DNA of 64,000 bases from Cycloclasticus sp. (GTDB lineage: Bacteria > Pseudomonadota > Gammaproteobacteria > Methylococcales > Cycloclasticaceae), in contig PADC01000004.1 of NCBI GenBank assembly GCA_002700385.1, positions 62,001 through 126,000 on the forward strand, given 5' to 3'. The notes under the pieces were generated by a model, which saw only the letters and a list, made by a program, of their open reading frames with translations, did not search any database and was not told the DNA's origin. Below are positions 55,272 to 64,000 of the stretch, in pieces (the stretch's first letter is position 1; every line of letters begins with the position of its first letter). The position numbers were made by a program, and so were the translations under genes.

Positions 55272-56927
55272 TTACATGTTGCTATAGTTTGGCCCACCGC
55301 CACCTTCCGGAGTAACCCAGGTAATATTTTGAGTAGGGTCTTTAATATCGCAGGTTTTGCAATGCACGCAGTTTTGCCCATTAATTTGGAATTTTTTCTG
55401 CCCGTCTTCATCCGTAATCACTTCATAAACACCCGCGGGGCAATACCGTTGAGCCGGTTCGTCATAAAGCGGCAAGTTATGTTTAATGGGTATAGACGGG
55501 TCCGTAAGCTTCAAATGACAAGGTTGGTCTTCTTCATGGTTGGTACTGGATAAAAACACTGAAGATAATTTGTCGAACGTGATTTTTCCATCGGGTTTAG
55601 GGTAATGGGGCGCTTCACATTCATTAGCTGACTTTAAGGTGTCATGATCCGGTGTCGTATTATGCCAAGTAAACGGCAATTTACCTGCAAAAATATTCTG
55701 ATCCAACCAAGCAAACGAACCACCAATTAAGGTGCCAAATTTATGTAAGGCTGGGCCAAAATTACGTGTTTTATGCAATTCGTCATACACCCAGGAAGTT
55801 TTGTACTTCTCGTCCATCAACCCCAGCTCTTTCGATGCCACATCACCTGCCATGATGGATTCAATGATAGTTTCCGCAGCTAGCATCCCGGTCTTCATCG
55901 CTGTGTGATTGCCCTTTATCTTTGCACCATTTAAAAAACCAGCATCACACCCAATAAGGAGGCCGCCAGGAAAGCTCAGTTTTGGAACCGATTGAAACCC
56001 ACCTTTGTTGACAGCGCGGGCTCCATAACCAATACGCTCACCCCCCTCAAGATACTGAGAAATTTTAGGGTTAAGTTTCCATCGTTGCATTTCATCAAAA
56101 GGGCTTAAGTGCGGATTGCTGTAATTTAATGCGATGATGAATCCAAGAGCGACTTGATTGTTTTCCATATGATAAAGAAAACCGCCCCCCTCCGTATGAT
56201 TATCAAGTGGCCAGCCTGCGGTATGCACAACAAGCCCTTCTTGATGTTTTTCAGGCTCTATCGACCAAATTTCTTTGATGCCTATGCCGTAATGTTGAGG
56301 GTCAACATGATCACGCAAATTGAACGTTTCCATTAGTTGCTTACCTAAGTGGCCTCGGCAACCCTCGGCAAAAATAGTTTGTTTTGCAAGCAGTTCCATA
56401 CCCGGCATATAGCCGTCTTTTTCGCTACCGTCTTCTGCAACACCCATGTCCCCAGTGAGAATACCTTTCACACTGCCGTCATCATTGAATAAGACTTCTG
56501 ACGCCGTAAAGCCAGGAAAAATTTCAACGCCCAAGGCTTCTGCTTGTTCTGCCAACCAACGACAAACATTGGCCATGCTCACGATGTAATTTCCTTCGTT
56601 GTGCATCGGCTTAGGTACTAAAAAATTGGGTGTTTTAATCCCCTTTTTCTCATTGGTCAGATAATAAACATCATCGCCCTTAACGGCCGTTTTCAGCGGG
56701 GCACCTTTTTCTTTCCAATCGGGGAACAGCTCGTTCATGGCCGTCGGCTCCAATACAGCACCTGATAGAATGTGTGCCCCGACTTCTGAGCCTTTTTCTA
56801 TCACGCAGACCATTAGTTCCTGATCTTTTTCTTGCGCTAACTGCATTAATTTACAGGCTGCAGACAGGCCAGCAGGACCCGCACCAACAATTACAACATC
56901 AAACTCCATTGATTCACGTTCCATCAT
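55272..56927 (-). CDS. etfD: Electron-transfer-flavoprotein:ubiquinone oxidoreductase
   Basis: 551 residues. The FAD motif VVIVGAGPAGLSAACKL, quinone-pocket segments and the 4Fe-4S cluster motif near the C-terminus (CPAGVYEV ... QNCVHCKTCDIKDP) are all present. It passes electrons from reduced ETF to ubiquinone in the membrane. An in-frame ATG six codons on is an alternative start. Downstream of etfA by 80 bases. Confidence 0.95.
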   Translation of the reverse strand: MMERESMEFDVVIVGAGPAGLSAACKLMQLAQEKDQELMVCVIEKGSEVGAHILSGAVLEPTAMNELFPDWKEKGAPLKTAVKGDDVYYLTNEKKGIKTPNFLVPKPMHNEGNYIVSMANVCRWLAEQAEALGVEIFPGFTASEVLFNDDGSVKGILTGDMGVAEDGSEKDGYMPGMELLAKQTIFAEGCRGHLGKQLMETFNLRDHVDPQHYGIGIKEIWSIEPEKHQEGLVVHTAGWPLDNHTEGGGFLYHMENNQVALGFIIALNYSNPHLSPFDEMQRWKLNPKISQYLEGGERIGYGARAVNKGGFQSVPKLSFPGGLLIGCDAGFLNGAKIKGNHTAMKTGMLAAETIIESIMAGDVASKELGLMDEKYKTSWVYDELHKTRNFGPALHKFGTLIGGSFAWLDQNIFAGKLPFTWHNTTPDHDTLKSANECEAPHYPKPDGKITFDKLSSVFLSSTNHEEDQPCHLKLTDPSIPIKHNLPLYDEPAQRYCPAGVYEVITDEDGQKKFQINGQNCVHCKTCDIKDPTQNITWVTPEGGGGPNYSNM

Positions 56928-57007
56928 TCCCCCTTAATGAGTACGAAAAAAGGTGCCAGCGCTTTTAACCGCAGCCCTGCCACCTTAATTTTAGTTAGAT
57001 AAAGTAT

Positions 57008-57946
57008 TTATAATGCTTTTTCAAGCTCATCAATCACCTCAAATAAATCACCGACTAACCCATAATCAGCCACTTCAAAAATAGGAGCATCCGCGTCTTT
57101 ATTAACGGCCACAATGGTTCCCGCATCTTTAATACCCGCTAAATGTTGAATGGCTCCTGAAATACCGAACGCCATATAAAGTTCAGGCGCAATAATTTTT
57201 CCAGTCTGGCCGACTTGATGATCATTGGGTATAAAACCAGCGTCTACCGCTGCTCTGGAAGCACCAACACCGGCCCCTAATTTATCAGCAAGCTTGTATA
57301 TGACGCTGAAATTTTCTTCACTGCCAACACCGCGTCCACCTGATACAACTTTTGCAGCTGCCTGGAGATCAGGGCGATCACTCCCTCCACTGGTCTGCAA
57401 CCCCACATACCTTGTGTGTGAAGGCAGCTCAACCGATAATTCACGTGTTTCAATACTGGCTGAACCTTCTTGGCCCACAGCAGCATACGACGCTGTTCTT
57501 ACCGTACCGATCACTATGCCTTCAGCCGCTTCAACTGTAACGACAGCATTACCAGCATACACTGGACGATCAAAAACCGTTGCACTTTCAACTCGCATAA
57601 TATCGCTAATTTGTGGCACGCCAAGATGAGCCGCAACACGTGGCATCAAGTCTTTTCCAAACGTTGTACTCGGTGCAAAAACATGACTGTAATCAGAAGC
57701 TAAGGCTTCTATTTGAGGTGCTAATAAAGCAGCTACAGCATGTTCATTAGCAGGGTTTTGGACTAACACAACGGTTGAAACACCCGTCAACGAGGCTGCT
57801 TGATCGGCCACAACAGCCCCATCAGCCGCTAAGACAGCTACATCTACTGCATCTAAACCCAGCTCACTCGCGCAAGCAACTGCTCGTGCCGTGGAACCAT
57901 TTAATTGGTCACCATCATGCTCTGCAATGACTAATACTTTACTCAT
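57008..57946 (-). CDS. etfA: Electron transfer flavoprotein alpha subunit
   Basis: 312 residues. The FAD-binding C-terminal domain contains [37 protein letters not shown] and [20 protein letters not shown]. It carries the FAD that takes electrons from acyl-CoA dehydrogenases. It overlaps the etfB stop by one base. Confidence 0.97.
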   Translation of the reverse strand: MSKVLVIAEHDGDQLNGSTARAVACASELGLDAVDVAVLAADGAVVADQAASLTGVSTVVLVQNPANEHAVAALLAPQIEALASDYSHVFAPSTTFGKDLMPRVAAHLGVPQISDIMRVESATVFDRPVYAGNAVVTVEAAEGIVIGTVRTASYAAVGQEGSASIETRELSVELPSHTRYVGLQTSGGSDRPDLQAAAKVVSGGRGVGSEENFSVIYKLADKLGAGVGASRAAVDAGFIPNDHQVGQTGKIIAPELYMAFGISGAIQHLAGIKDAGTIVAVNKDADAPIFEVADYGLVGDLFEVIDELEKAL

Positions 57947-58692
57947 TAGATCAACCCCTTTTCTTTTAACACGGTAACCAGTTCATCAACTGATTCAACT
58001 TTAATTCCTGCCTGACGTTTGGCTGGTGTAGATGTTTTTAAGACTTTTACCGAAGCTGCGGCATCGACATTAAGATCTCCCAGCGTGATGGTTTCTATCG
58101 GTTTACGCTTTGCCTTCATAATGTCAGGCAATTTAACGTAACGCGGTTCATTTAATCGTAAATCCACACTGATGACGGCTGGTAGGTCTACCGATAATTG
58201 TTCTAGGCCGGCGTCAATTTCACGGGTTACAACCGCGCTCTCACCCTCAATGTTAACTTCTGAAGCAAATGTCGCTTGAGGCCAATGAGATAGAGCACCT
58301 AACATTTGAGCCGTTTGGTTGTTGTCATCATCAATTGCTTGTTTTCCTAACAGCACGATTTTAGGCTCTTCTTTATCTGCGAGCGCTTTTAAAATACGCG
58401 CGCCAGTCAATGGTTGGATGTCATCGTCTGTTTCAACGTGAATAGCACGATCTGCACCCATTGCTAGTGCTGTTCTTAACTGCTCCTGACATACTTTTGG
58501 GCCAATTGTTACCGCAATGACTTCATCCGCCTTACCGGCCTCTTTAATGCGTAAAGCCTCTTCAACAGCAATTTCATCAAACGGATTCATGCTCATTTTC
58601 ACGCCATCCGTGGCTACACCCGAGCCATCGGCTTTCACTTGTATACGGACGTTGTAATCTACAACGCGCTTAACACCCACTAAAATTTTCAT
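57946..58692 (-). CDS. etfB: Electron transfer flavoprotein beta subunit
   Basis: 248 residues. [38 protein letters not shown] and [20 protein letters not shown] match EtfB. It heads the etfB-etfA-ETF-QO operon. An operator-like palindrome lies 34 bases upstream. Confidence 0.97.
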   Translation of the reverse strand: MKILVGVKRVVDYNVRIQVKADGSGVATDGVKMSMNPFDEIAVEEALRIKEAGKADEVIAVTIGPKVCQEQLRTALAMGADRAIHVETDDDIQPLTGARILKALADKEEPKIVLLGKQAIDDDNNQTAQMLGALSHWPQATFASEVNIEGESAVVTREIDAGLEQLSVDLPAVISVDLRLNEPRYVKLPDIMKAKRKPIETITLGDLNVDAAASVKVLKTSTPAKRQAGIKVESVDELVTVLKEKGLI

Positions 58693-58725
58693 TTACTCAC
58701 CTTGGTTTATTACTTTAGATATATT

Positions 58726-58739
58726 CTAACAATCATTAG
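58726..58739. promoter_or_regulatory. Operator-like site CTAACAATCATTAG
   Basis: Imperfect palindrome (CTAAC... with CATTAG) just upstream of etfB. It shares CTAACAA and TTAG with the sites at 33393 and 53073. Confidence 0.5.
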
Positions 58740-58951
58740 GTTTTATTGAAAGATCAAAATCTTCTCTACCGATTAAAATCGAATACCCATTCGAATTAGA
58801 ATTGTACAGCAGATTGACAGAGATTTTGTTGAATAAATAACGACGTAACGGTGCCTTTTTCAAATCAACGAATTTTTAACCTTTTTCATGCAACATCGCA
58901 GGTATAAGCTGGTAGTATTCATTTTTTAATCTAAAGAGTGAACTGTATACC

Positions 58952-59617
58952 ATGGATATAAAAGAAGCTATAGAGGGACGAATTTCGGTTCGCTCCTTTT
59001 TGGATAAGCCCGTGCCTAAATCGGTGATTACTGACATTTTAGACACAGCCCGGTGGTCGCCTTCAGGTACCAATACGCAACCTTGGAAAGTGGTTGTCGT
59101 CCAAGGCGAAAGCAAAAAAACCATATCAGAAGCCTTATTGGAAGCTGCAAAAAATGGCGTCAAAGCAAACCCTGATTATGATTATTACCCTACAGAATGG
59201 GTAGAGCCTTTTAAAGGCAGGCGTTTTCAGTGTGGCATGGATTTATACCAAGCGCTTGATATAGGTAGGGAAGATAAAGAAAAACGTCTTGAAGCCTCTT
59301 TAAATAATTACCGGTTTTTTGGCGCCCCTGTCAGCCTTTTTTTCTTTATCGATAAAGTCATGGGCAAGGGTTCCTGGTTTGACATGGGCATGTTTTTACA
59401 AAGTGTTATGTTGGCAGCAAGAGGACATGGTTTAGGTAGCTGCCCACAAGCCTCGACCAGCGATTACCCAGATATCGTGCGTAATATTTTAGGTGTCTCT
59501 GATCAATATTCATTAATTTGTGGGCTGTCTTTGGGCTATCCGGACAATGATAAACCGGTGAATCAGTACCGCACACAGCGTGAAGAGGTGGAAAACTTTA
59601 CAACTTGGGCCGACTAA
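58952..59617 (+). CDS. Nitroreductase-family FMN enzyme
   Basis: 221 residues. RISVRSFLDKPVPKSVITDIL, ARWSPSGTNTQPWKVVVVQ and GLGSCPQASTSDYPDIV match the nitroreductase fold. Probably an NAD(P)H-dependent reductase; substrate unknown. Divergent from etfB with 259 bases between, where only the palindrome is recognised. Confidence 0.88.
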   Translation: MDIKEAIEGRISVRSFLDKPVPKSVITDILDTARWSPSGTNTQPWKVVVVQGESKKTISEALLEAAKNGVKANPDYDYYPTEWVEPFKGRRFQCGMDLYQALDIGREDKEKRLEASLNNYRFFGAPVSLFFFIDKVMGKGSWFDMGMFLQSVMLAARGHGLGSCPQASTSDYPDIVRNILGVSDQYSLICGLSLGYPDNDKPVNQYRTQREEVENFTTWAD

Positions 59618-59624
59618 AAACAAC

Positions 59625-59658
59625 AAGCAGTGTTACCAAGATGGATAACACTGCTTTT
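59625..59658. terminator. Terminator between nitroreductase and CaiB genes
   Basis: AAGCAGTGTTA (59625-59635) and TAACACTGCTT (59646-59656) pair over 11 bases; short T run. Convergent genes flank it. Confidence 0.75.
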
Positions 59659-59835
59659 AAAACGACTTAAAATTCAAACCGTCTTGAGTGCCGCAAAAGC
59701 ACATGAATGTCCAGGCAATTCATCTCCGTGGCTTTCAAGCTAAAAATTGGCAACATCACCAAGATAATCGTTTTCGTAAAAAAATAGGAACGTTAAAATA
59801 ACCAGGGCTGCGATTAGTAGACACACATAGTTTGA

Positions 59836-60672
59836 CTACTGTTCTTTAACCTCTACCAACGGAATATCGTAATTGTTTGCCCAACGAACCCAGTCGGCTG
59901 TATTTTTTTGTCCTATCTTTTTTGCAACGTGCTCTTTATTTAGCGACTGAAGTCCCAACTGCTTTTTAAATTGAGCCCTAAAGTGTGGTTCTAGAGCCGC
60001 AACAGCCACCCATCCATCAAGCGTTTCATACACCGTATATTCAGGTAAAACCCCACTTAAAATGGCTTCATTACTGGTTAAACCATATGTCAGAGGTTGA
60101 GCCATATAATCCGCTGCATCCGACAAAGCAACAAGCACCTGTCGACCTTTTTCACCTGCCATGCTACCCATGAGCAAAGACAAGCCTTCAATGGCTGCGC
60201 GCTCGGCACCCGCCAAATCTGCGACAAGTGTTTTTGGAACATTGGGCGGACTCACTAGACCTAAGGCCGCTTGATACGTTAAATCGTGACCCGCGTGGTG
60301 ATCGTTGGGAGGCGGATAACCCACGACAGCAAGATGATTCAACTGGGGAAACTTTACATGCAGTTGATCCCACCCAAGGCCTAATCGTTCTAATGCAGCA
60401 GGACGTTGCGCTGTCAACAGTAAGCTCGCGGAAGCTAATAATTCATCCAATTGGGCTTGCCCAGCGACCGACTTAACATCAAGTATTTTTCGTTCTTGAC
60501 CCTGATTAACATCCGCATACCAAGCTGGACAATATTGCTCAAAAGGATCGCCCTGCGGTGGTTCAACTTTTATTACCGTTGCACCTAAATCGACAAACCT
60601 TTTTGCAGCCAATGGACCGGGCAAATTAAGCGCAAGCGTTATAATCGTTTGATTTTTTAATGGCTTATACAT
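59836..60672 (-). CDS. Short CaiB/BaiF-type CoA transferase
   Basis: 278 residues, about 110 fewer than normal class III CoA transferases. GPLAAKRFVDLGATVIKVEPPQ and GHDLTYQAALGLV with the catalytic Asp (D130) are kept. The C-terminal small domain is shortened, without visible frameshift. It could be an alpha-methylacyl-CoA racemase-like or CoA transferase variant. It lies 15 bases after the PECR-like SDR. Confidence 0.8.
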   Translation of the reverse strand: MYKPLKNQTIITLALNLPGPLAAKRFVDLGATVIKVEPPQGDPFEQYCPAWYADVNQGQERKILDVKSVAGQAQLDELLASASLLLTAQRPAALERLGLGWDQLHVKFPQLNHLAVVGYPPPNDHHAGHDLTYQAALGLVSPPNVPKTLVADLAGAERAAIEGLSLLMGSMAGEKGRQVLVALSDAADYMAQPLTYGLTSNEAILSGVLPEYTVYETLDGWVAVAALEPHFRAQFKKQLGLQSLNKEHVAKKIGQKNTADWVRWANNYDIPLVEVKEQ

Positions 60673-60687
60673 GGTTTTTAATGTGAT

Positions 60688-61551
60688 TTATTTAAATAAA
60701 TCAGGCGTTACTTCACGATGAAAACCAGCAAAGGGCGTCGTCTTTTTTGCTTTAGGCAAAGGATAGACCGCTGTATTACCTTGCGAAGCCGCCCCATCCA
60801 CTCGGACAGTTGTTCCACTGATATAACAAGCCGAATCACTTAACAAGAAACAAATAGCTGCACTGATTTCAGCCTCATTACCTAAACGGCCAAGCGGAAC
60901 CGCGTCTTTTAATGTTTTAAGAACGGCCTTAAATTCAGGCCCATAGGTATCCATACCACTCGACATAATCCAACCTGGCGCCACGGCATTTACTCGAACA
61001 TTTGAATGCCCCCATTCATAGGCCGCTGTTTGTGTAAAATTTGACATCCCTGCTCGAGCAGCGCCTGAATGACCCATGCCGGGCATTCCTCCCCACATAT
61101 CCGCTACGATGTTCACAATCGAACCGCCCTGTTTTATCATGGATTGCTTGTACACCTCCCGTGCCATCAAAAATCCGCCCGTCAAATTGGTATTGACGAC
61201 AGCAGTCCATCCATTTTTACTGATTTTTTCCAATGGAGATGGAAACTGCCCACCCGCATTATTCACTAAACCATAAATTTCACCATGCGCTTCAATGAAC
61301 GATTTAACCAACTCTATGACGGCTTCTTCATCACGGATATCACAGCTTCTTATATCGCAAATACCGCCGTCTTCTATAATTTCATCGCGCACTTTTTTAA
61401 GCTTTTCTATTTGACGACCGACCAATAGAACATTGGCACCTAACGAAGCTAACTCGTGCGCGTTACACCGTCCAAAGCCACTGCCAGCGCCGGTTACAAT
61501 GATATTTCGGTGATCAAATAATCCCGGGCGTAAATCTGATTGGTACCCCAT
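60688..61551 (-). CDS. PECR-like short-chain dehydrogenase/reductase
   Basis: 287 residues. Cofactor motif VTGAGSGFGRC (GxxxGxG). The usual YxxxK is replaced by GHSGAARAGMSNF, the pattern found in peroxisomal trans-2-enoyl-CoA reductase and 2,4-dienoyl-CoA reductases. So it more likely reduces an enoyl- or dienoyl-CoA than oxidises a hydroxyacyl-CoA. Confidence 0.82.
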   Translation of the reverse strand: MGYQSDLRPGLFDHRNIIVTGAGSGFGRCNAHELASLGANVLLVGRQIEKLKKVRDEIIEDGGICDIRSCDIRDEEAVIELVKSFIEAHGEIYGLVNNAGGQFPSPLEKISKNGWTAVVNTNLTGGFLMAREVYKQSMIKQGGSIVNIVADMWGGMPGMGHSGAARAGMSNFTQTAAYEWGHSNVRVNAVAPGWIMSSGMDTYGPEFKAVLKTLKDAVPLGRLGNEAEISAAICFLLSDSACYISGTTVRVDGAASQGNTAVYPLPKAKKTTPFAGFHREVTPDLFK

Positions 61552-61581
61552 AATTAAAGCCTTCTGTAAAATGAGTTTAAA

Positions 61582-62343
61582 TTATTTTGATTTATTCAAA
61601 AAAGCCGTCATTAATGTTTTGGCATCTTCCGTATCGAATAAAGGAATAAATGAATCACGTTCAAAAACCAAGCCCTCTTCCAAAGTCGTGTTAATCGCTT
61701 TATTAACACACGCCTTACCTGCACGAACTGCATGGGGGGCTCGGTCAGCCAGTTCCTTGGCGAGTTGAATTGCCTCAGCTTCAATATCAGCAGGATCAAT
61801 AACGCGGCTGACTGCACCTCGTTGAAGAGCTTCTTCCGCTAACATTGGTCGCCCATTCATCACCATTTCCATGGCCAGTGATTTACCAACAATCCGAGCC
61901 ACGCGTTGTGTGCCACCGGCACCGGGTATAACCCCCAAGTTGACTTCGGGAAGAGCAAACTTTGCCCCTGTTGCGGCGAGTAAAATATCGCACTGCAGAG
62001 CTAACTCAAAACCACCGCCCAACGCCATGCCTGAAACCGCACAAACAGTAGGCTTACTGAACGTTGAAATGGCTCTCCAGCCTGTCGATGCCTCGACCAT
62101 CTCCAACATCTCTTGGCCACTGATTCCCGCCATTTCTGCTATATCAGCGCCTGCTGCAAATGCTTTGTCTGAACCGGTAATTATGACCGATCGAATGGCA
62201 TCATCAGCATCGAAGGTTTCAAGTGCTTTACCGAGTTCAATGAGCAGTGTTGAATTAAGTGCATTATATTGACGAGGCCTATTAAGCCTGATGAGCCCCA
62301 CGCCTTCTGCAGGCTTCTCAATTAATAACGTGTCGTATTTCAT
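61582..62343 (-). CDS. Enoyl-CoA hydratase (PaaF-like)
   Basis: 253 residues. GADIAEMAG, CAVSGMALGGGFELALQCDILLA and ALPEVNLGVIPGAGGTQRVAR give the classic crotonase signature with both catalytic Glu residues. A general beta-oxidation hydratase of the last cluster. Confidence 0.92.
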   Translation of the reverse strand: MKYDTLLIEKPAEGVGLIRLNRPRQYNALNSTLLIELGKALETFDADDAIRSVIITGSDKAFAAGADIAEMAGISGQEMLEMVEASTGWRAISTFSKPTVCAVSGMALGGGFELALQCDILLAATGAKFALPEVNLGVIPGAGGTQRVARIVGKSLAMEMVMNGRPMLAEEALQRGAVSRVIDPADIEAEAIQLAKELADRAPHAVRAGKACVNKAINTTLEEGLVFERDSFIPLFDTEDAKTLMTAFLNKSK

Positions 62344-62352
62344 TGGGATTCC

Positions 62353-63123
62353 TTATTTAGCTGCCATGCGAATACCGCCATCCAAACGAATAACCTCACC
62401 GTTTAGCATGACATTTTCAATAATATGCCCCGACATCTCAGCAAATTCGGACGGCTTACCTAAACGTGGTGGGAATGGCACCATTTTTCCTAAGGAGTCA
62501 CGCGCTTCTTCAGGTAACTGAGCCAACATCGGCGTTTCAAATATTCCGGGGGCGATTGAACAAACACGGATACCAAACCGCGCTAACTCACGCGCTATGG
62601 GTAACGCCATGCCCACAACACCCGCTTTAGAGGCGGTATAACTGGCTTGGCCAATCTGGCCATCAAAAGCGGCGACCGAGGCCGTATTAATGATCACACC
62701 GCGTTCGCCATCTTCCGTGGGTTCATTATTGGTCATTGCCTGCGCCGCTAAACGGAGTACATTAAAGGTACCGATCAAATTAACATGAATGCCTTTGGCA
62801 AATAGCTCAAGTGAATGCGGGTTTCTCTCTCTATCCAACACTTTACTCATGATGGGAATGCCCGCTGCATTAATAACACCATGAACGCCCGTAAATGTAT
62901 CATTTGCCACTGCAATGGCCGCCAATACATCTGCTTCACTGGTCACGTCGGTTTTTACAAAACGGCAGGCCGCGCCTAATTCTGCTTCTTTGGCTTTACC
63001 CGTTTCCTCATTGATATCAAGGATAACGACATTAGCCCCTCTTTCAACTAACATGGTTGCAGTGGCACCCCCTAGCCCTGAGCTCCCACCCGTTACCAGA
63101 AACGTTCGATTATCATAATTCAT
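62353..63123 (-). CDS. HSD10-like SDR, 3-hydroxyacyl-CoA dehydrogenase
   Basis: 256 residues from the ATG at 63123, which follows AAGGAG; an upstream ATG (63147) overlaps the thiolase gene. [42 protein letters not shown] (active-site Ser/Tyr/Lys) and [10 protein letters not shown] match 17-beta-HSD type 10 / 3-hydroxy-2-methylbutyryl-CoA dehydrogenases. It oxidises 3-hydroxyacyl-CoA with NAD. Confidence 0.92.
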   Translation of the reverse strand: MNYDNRTFLVTGGSSGLGGATATMLVERGANVVILDINEETGKAKEAELGAACRFVKTDVTSEADVLAAIAVANDTFTGVHGVINAAGIPIMSKVLDRERNPHSLELFAKGIHVNLIGTFNVLRLAAQAMTNNEPTEDGERGVIINTASVAAFDGQIGQASYTASKAGVVGMALPIARELARFGIRVCSIAPGIFETPMLAQLPEEARDSLGKMVPFPPRLGKPSEFAEMSGHIIENVMLNGEVIRLDGGIRMAAK

Positions 63124-63133
63124 GTTATTCTCC

Positions 63134-64000
63134 TTAAATTCGTTCAATAATGGTGGCCGTGGCCATCCCTAAACCAATGCACATGGTTTGCAAGGCGAAT
63201 TGACCCCCCGTTGCCTCTAAACCGGCTACCATTTTAGCCGTTAAACCAGCGCCTGTTGCACCGAGTGGGTGCCCATGCGCAATGGCACCACCCCATGGGT
63301 TCACTCTCTCTGGCTTAGGGTTTATTTCTTTCATCCAAGCCAGTGACACAGTTGCGAAGGCTTCGTTAATCTCAAACCAATCGATATCATCGACCGTTAA
63401 ACCCGCTTTTTTCAACGCTAATTTTGTCGCTGCAATGAGCCCATCTAATTGTAAAACTGGGTCACTACCCACGACGACACGTGCTCGAAATTTCGCCCTT
63501 GGTTTAAAACCATCTGCAACGGCAACATTTTTATTCGCAATTAAAACAGCCGCTGCACCATCGGAAATTTGGCTAGCATTACCTGCTGTAACGACACCCC
63601 CTTCAGGGCGAAAAATTGTATCAAGAGAAGCCAGTTTTACAGGGTCAATCACGGCTCTAACGCCTTCATCAACGTTCAAAGTGATGGTGTTGCCTTCTTT
63701 ATCCAAACCCGGCATAGGGATAATTTCTTTATTCGCTCCGGAATGGATAGCCGCTTGAGCTTTTGCATGACTATCAACCGCAAAGGCATCCACTTCTTCT
63801 CGTGTAATCCCCCATTTATCAGCTAACAATTCTGCACTCACACCTTGGTGGACCAGAGGGTATTTATTAAGCAGCTCAGCCCCCATTGGTTCAAACCCTT
63901 TATAAGGCCCACCAACGGTCATATCCGTTAACATCCCCACCCGTGTCATGCTTTCTACACCGCTGGCAATCATATAGTCAGAATCACCCGCATCAATCAC
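63134..64000 (-). CDS. Acetyl-CoA C-acyltransferase (thiolase), 5' end outside window
   Basis: 288 residues visible, about 100 missing at the N-terminus with the first catalytic Cys. [33 protein letters not shown] (His) and [19 protein letters not shown] (second Cys) are intact, in contrast to the two thiolase-fold proteins elsewhere in the window. This is a true thiolase ending beta-oxidation. PimB-like by context. Confidence 0.95.
   Translation of the reverse strand: MIDAGDSDYMIASGVESMTRVGMLTDMTVGGPYKGFEPMGAELLNKYPLVHQGVSAELLADKWGITREEVDAFAVDSHAKAQAAIHSGANKEIIPMPGLDKEGNTITLNVDEGVRAVIDPVKLASLDTIFRPEGGVVTAGNASQISDGAAAVLIANKNVAVADGFKPRAKFRARVVVGSDPVLQLDGLIAATKLALKKAGLTVDDIDWFEINEAFATVSLAWMKEINPKPERVNPWGGAIAHGHPLGATGAGLTAKMVAGLEATGGQFALQTMCIGLGMATATIIERI

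Noticed and set aside
60685..60702. GATTTATTTAAATAAATC, an 18-base perfect palindrome
   Set aside because: It contains the end of the SDR coding sequence and its stop codon and is nearly all A/T; no T run follows, so neither terminator nor clear operator.

Overview
The window looks like a piece of a gammaproteobacterial chromosome. It has fairly low GC (low-to-mid 40s by eye). The clpS-clpA, nudJ-mnmA-purB and divergent rluC/rne neighbourhoods, the Pseudomonas-type long isocitrate lyase and a GacA/UvrY regulator all fit this class. A marine aromatic or alicyclic degrader of the Cycloclasticus type would fit, but the genus is a guess. One small integrated element sits near the left end. The right half is one large catabolic region.

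Layout. 1-707: the 5' end of a btuB-like TonB receptor behind a cobalamin riboswitch, both on the minus strand. 774-1564: a UvrY/GacA-type regulator and tRNA-Leu(UAA). 1546-9155: a 7.6-kb element inserted at the tRNA 3' end, bounded by imperfect att repeats. It carries a P4-type integrase, an AlpA regulator, a Cys-rich small protein, a winged-helix-like protein, a single-chain restriction-modification enzyme and a tandem non-coding motif that resembles phage packaging-site sequence. 9337-31682: housekeeping genes. These are clpAS, aceBA with a divergent LysR gene, an MFS transporter, nudJ-mnmA-purB, a probable small RNA, a secretin-N-like exported protein, a PepSY/two-component operon, an S49 peptidase, an HAD phosphatase, rluC and rne.

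31726-64000: a catabolic island of CoA-thioester chemistry. A 15-gene minus-strand array (53025 down to 37897) encodes an AliB-like alicyclic acyl-CoA dehydrogenase, an enoyl-CoA hydratase, a BadI ring-cleaving hydrolase, a gamma-carbonic-anhydrase-like protein, a PimC/PimD dehydrogenase pair, an MBL hydrolase, two MaoC-fold hydratases, an AMP-forming CoA ligase, both subunits of a biotin-dependent acyl-CoA carboxylase, a thiolase-fold/DUF35 pair and a citrate-synthase-fold lyase. A convergent plus-strand array (33469-37892) holds a second DUF35/thiolase-fold pair, a CaiB-type CoA transferase, a flavodoxin-like protein and another acyl-CoA dehydrogenase. Electrons would leave through EtfBA and ETF-ubiquinone oxidoreductase (55272-58692). 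A last cluster (59836-64000) adds a short CaiB protein, a PECR-like SDR, an enoyl-CoA hydratase, an HSD10-like SDR and a thiolase.

How the genes fit together (inference): a cyclic or branched carboxylic acid is activated to CoA, dehydrogenated, hydrated, oxidised and ring-opened by BadI to a pimeloyl-CoA-like diacid, then shortened by PimCD and beta-oxidation. The carboxylase, the MaoC pair and the Cys-less thiolase-fold or citrate-synthase-fold enzymes would remove a beta-branch by carboxylation and C-C cleavage. The resulting acetyl-CoA would need the glyoxylate shunt (aceBA). Near-identical palindromes of the form TAACAAnnnTTAG head three of these transcription units and suggest one regulon, possibly controlled by the TetR protein at 54608-55222. 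Three homopolymer-type frameshifts lie within 700 bp of each other in the ligase and carboxyltransferase genes.
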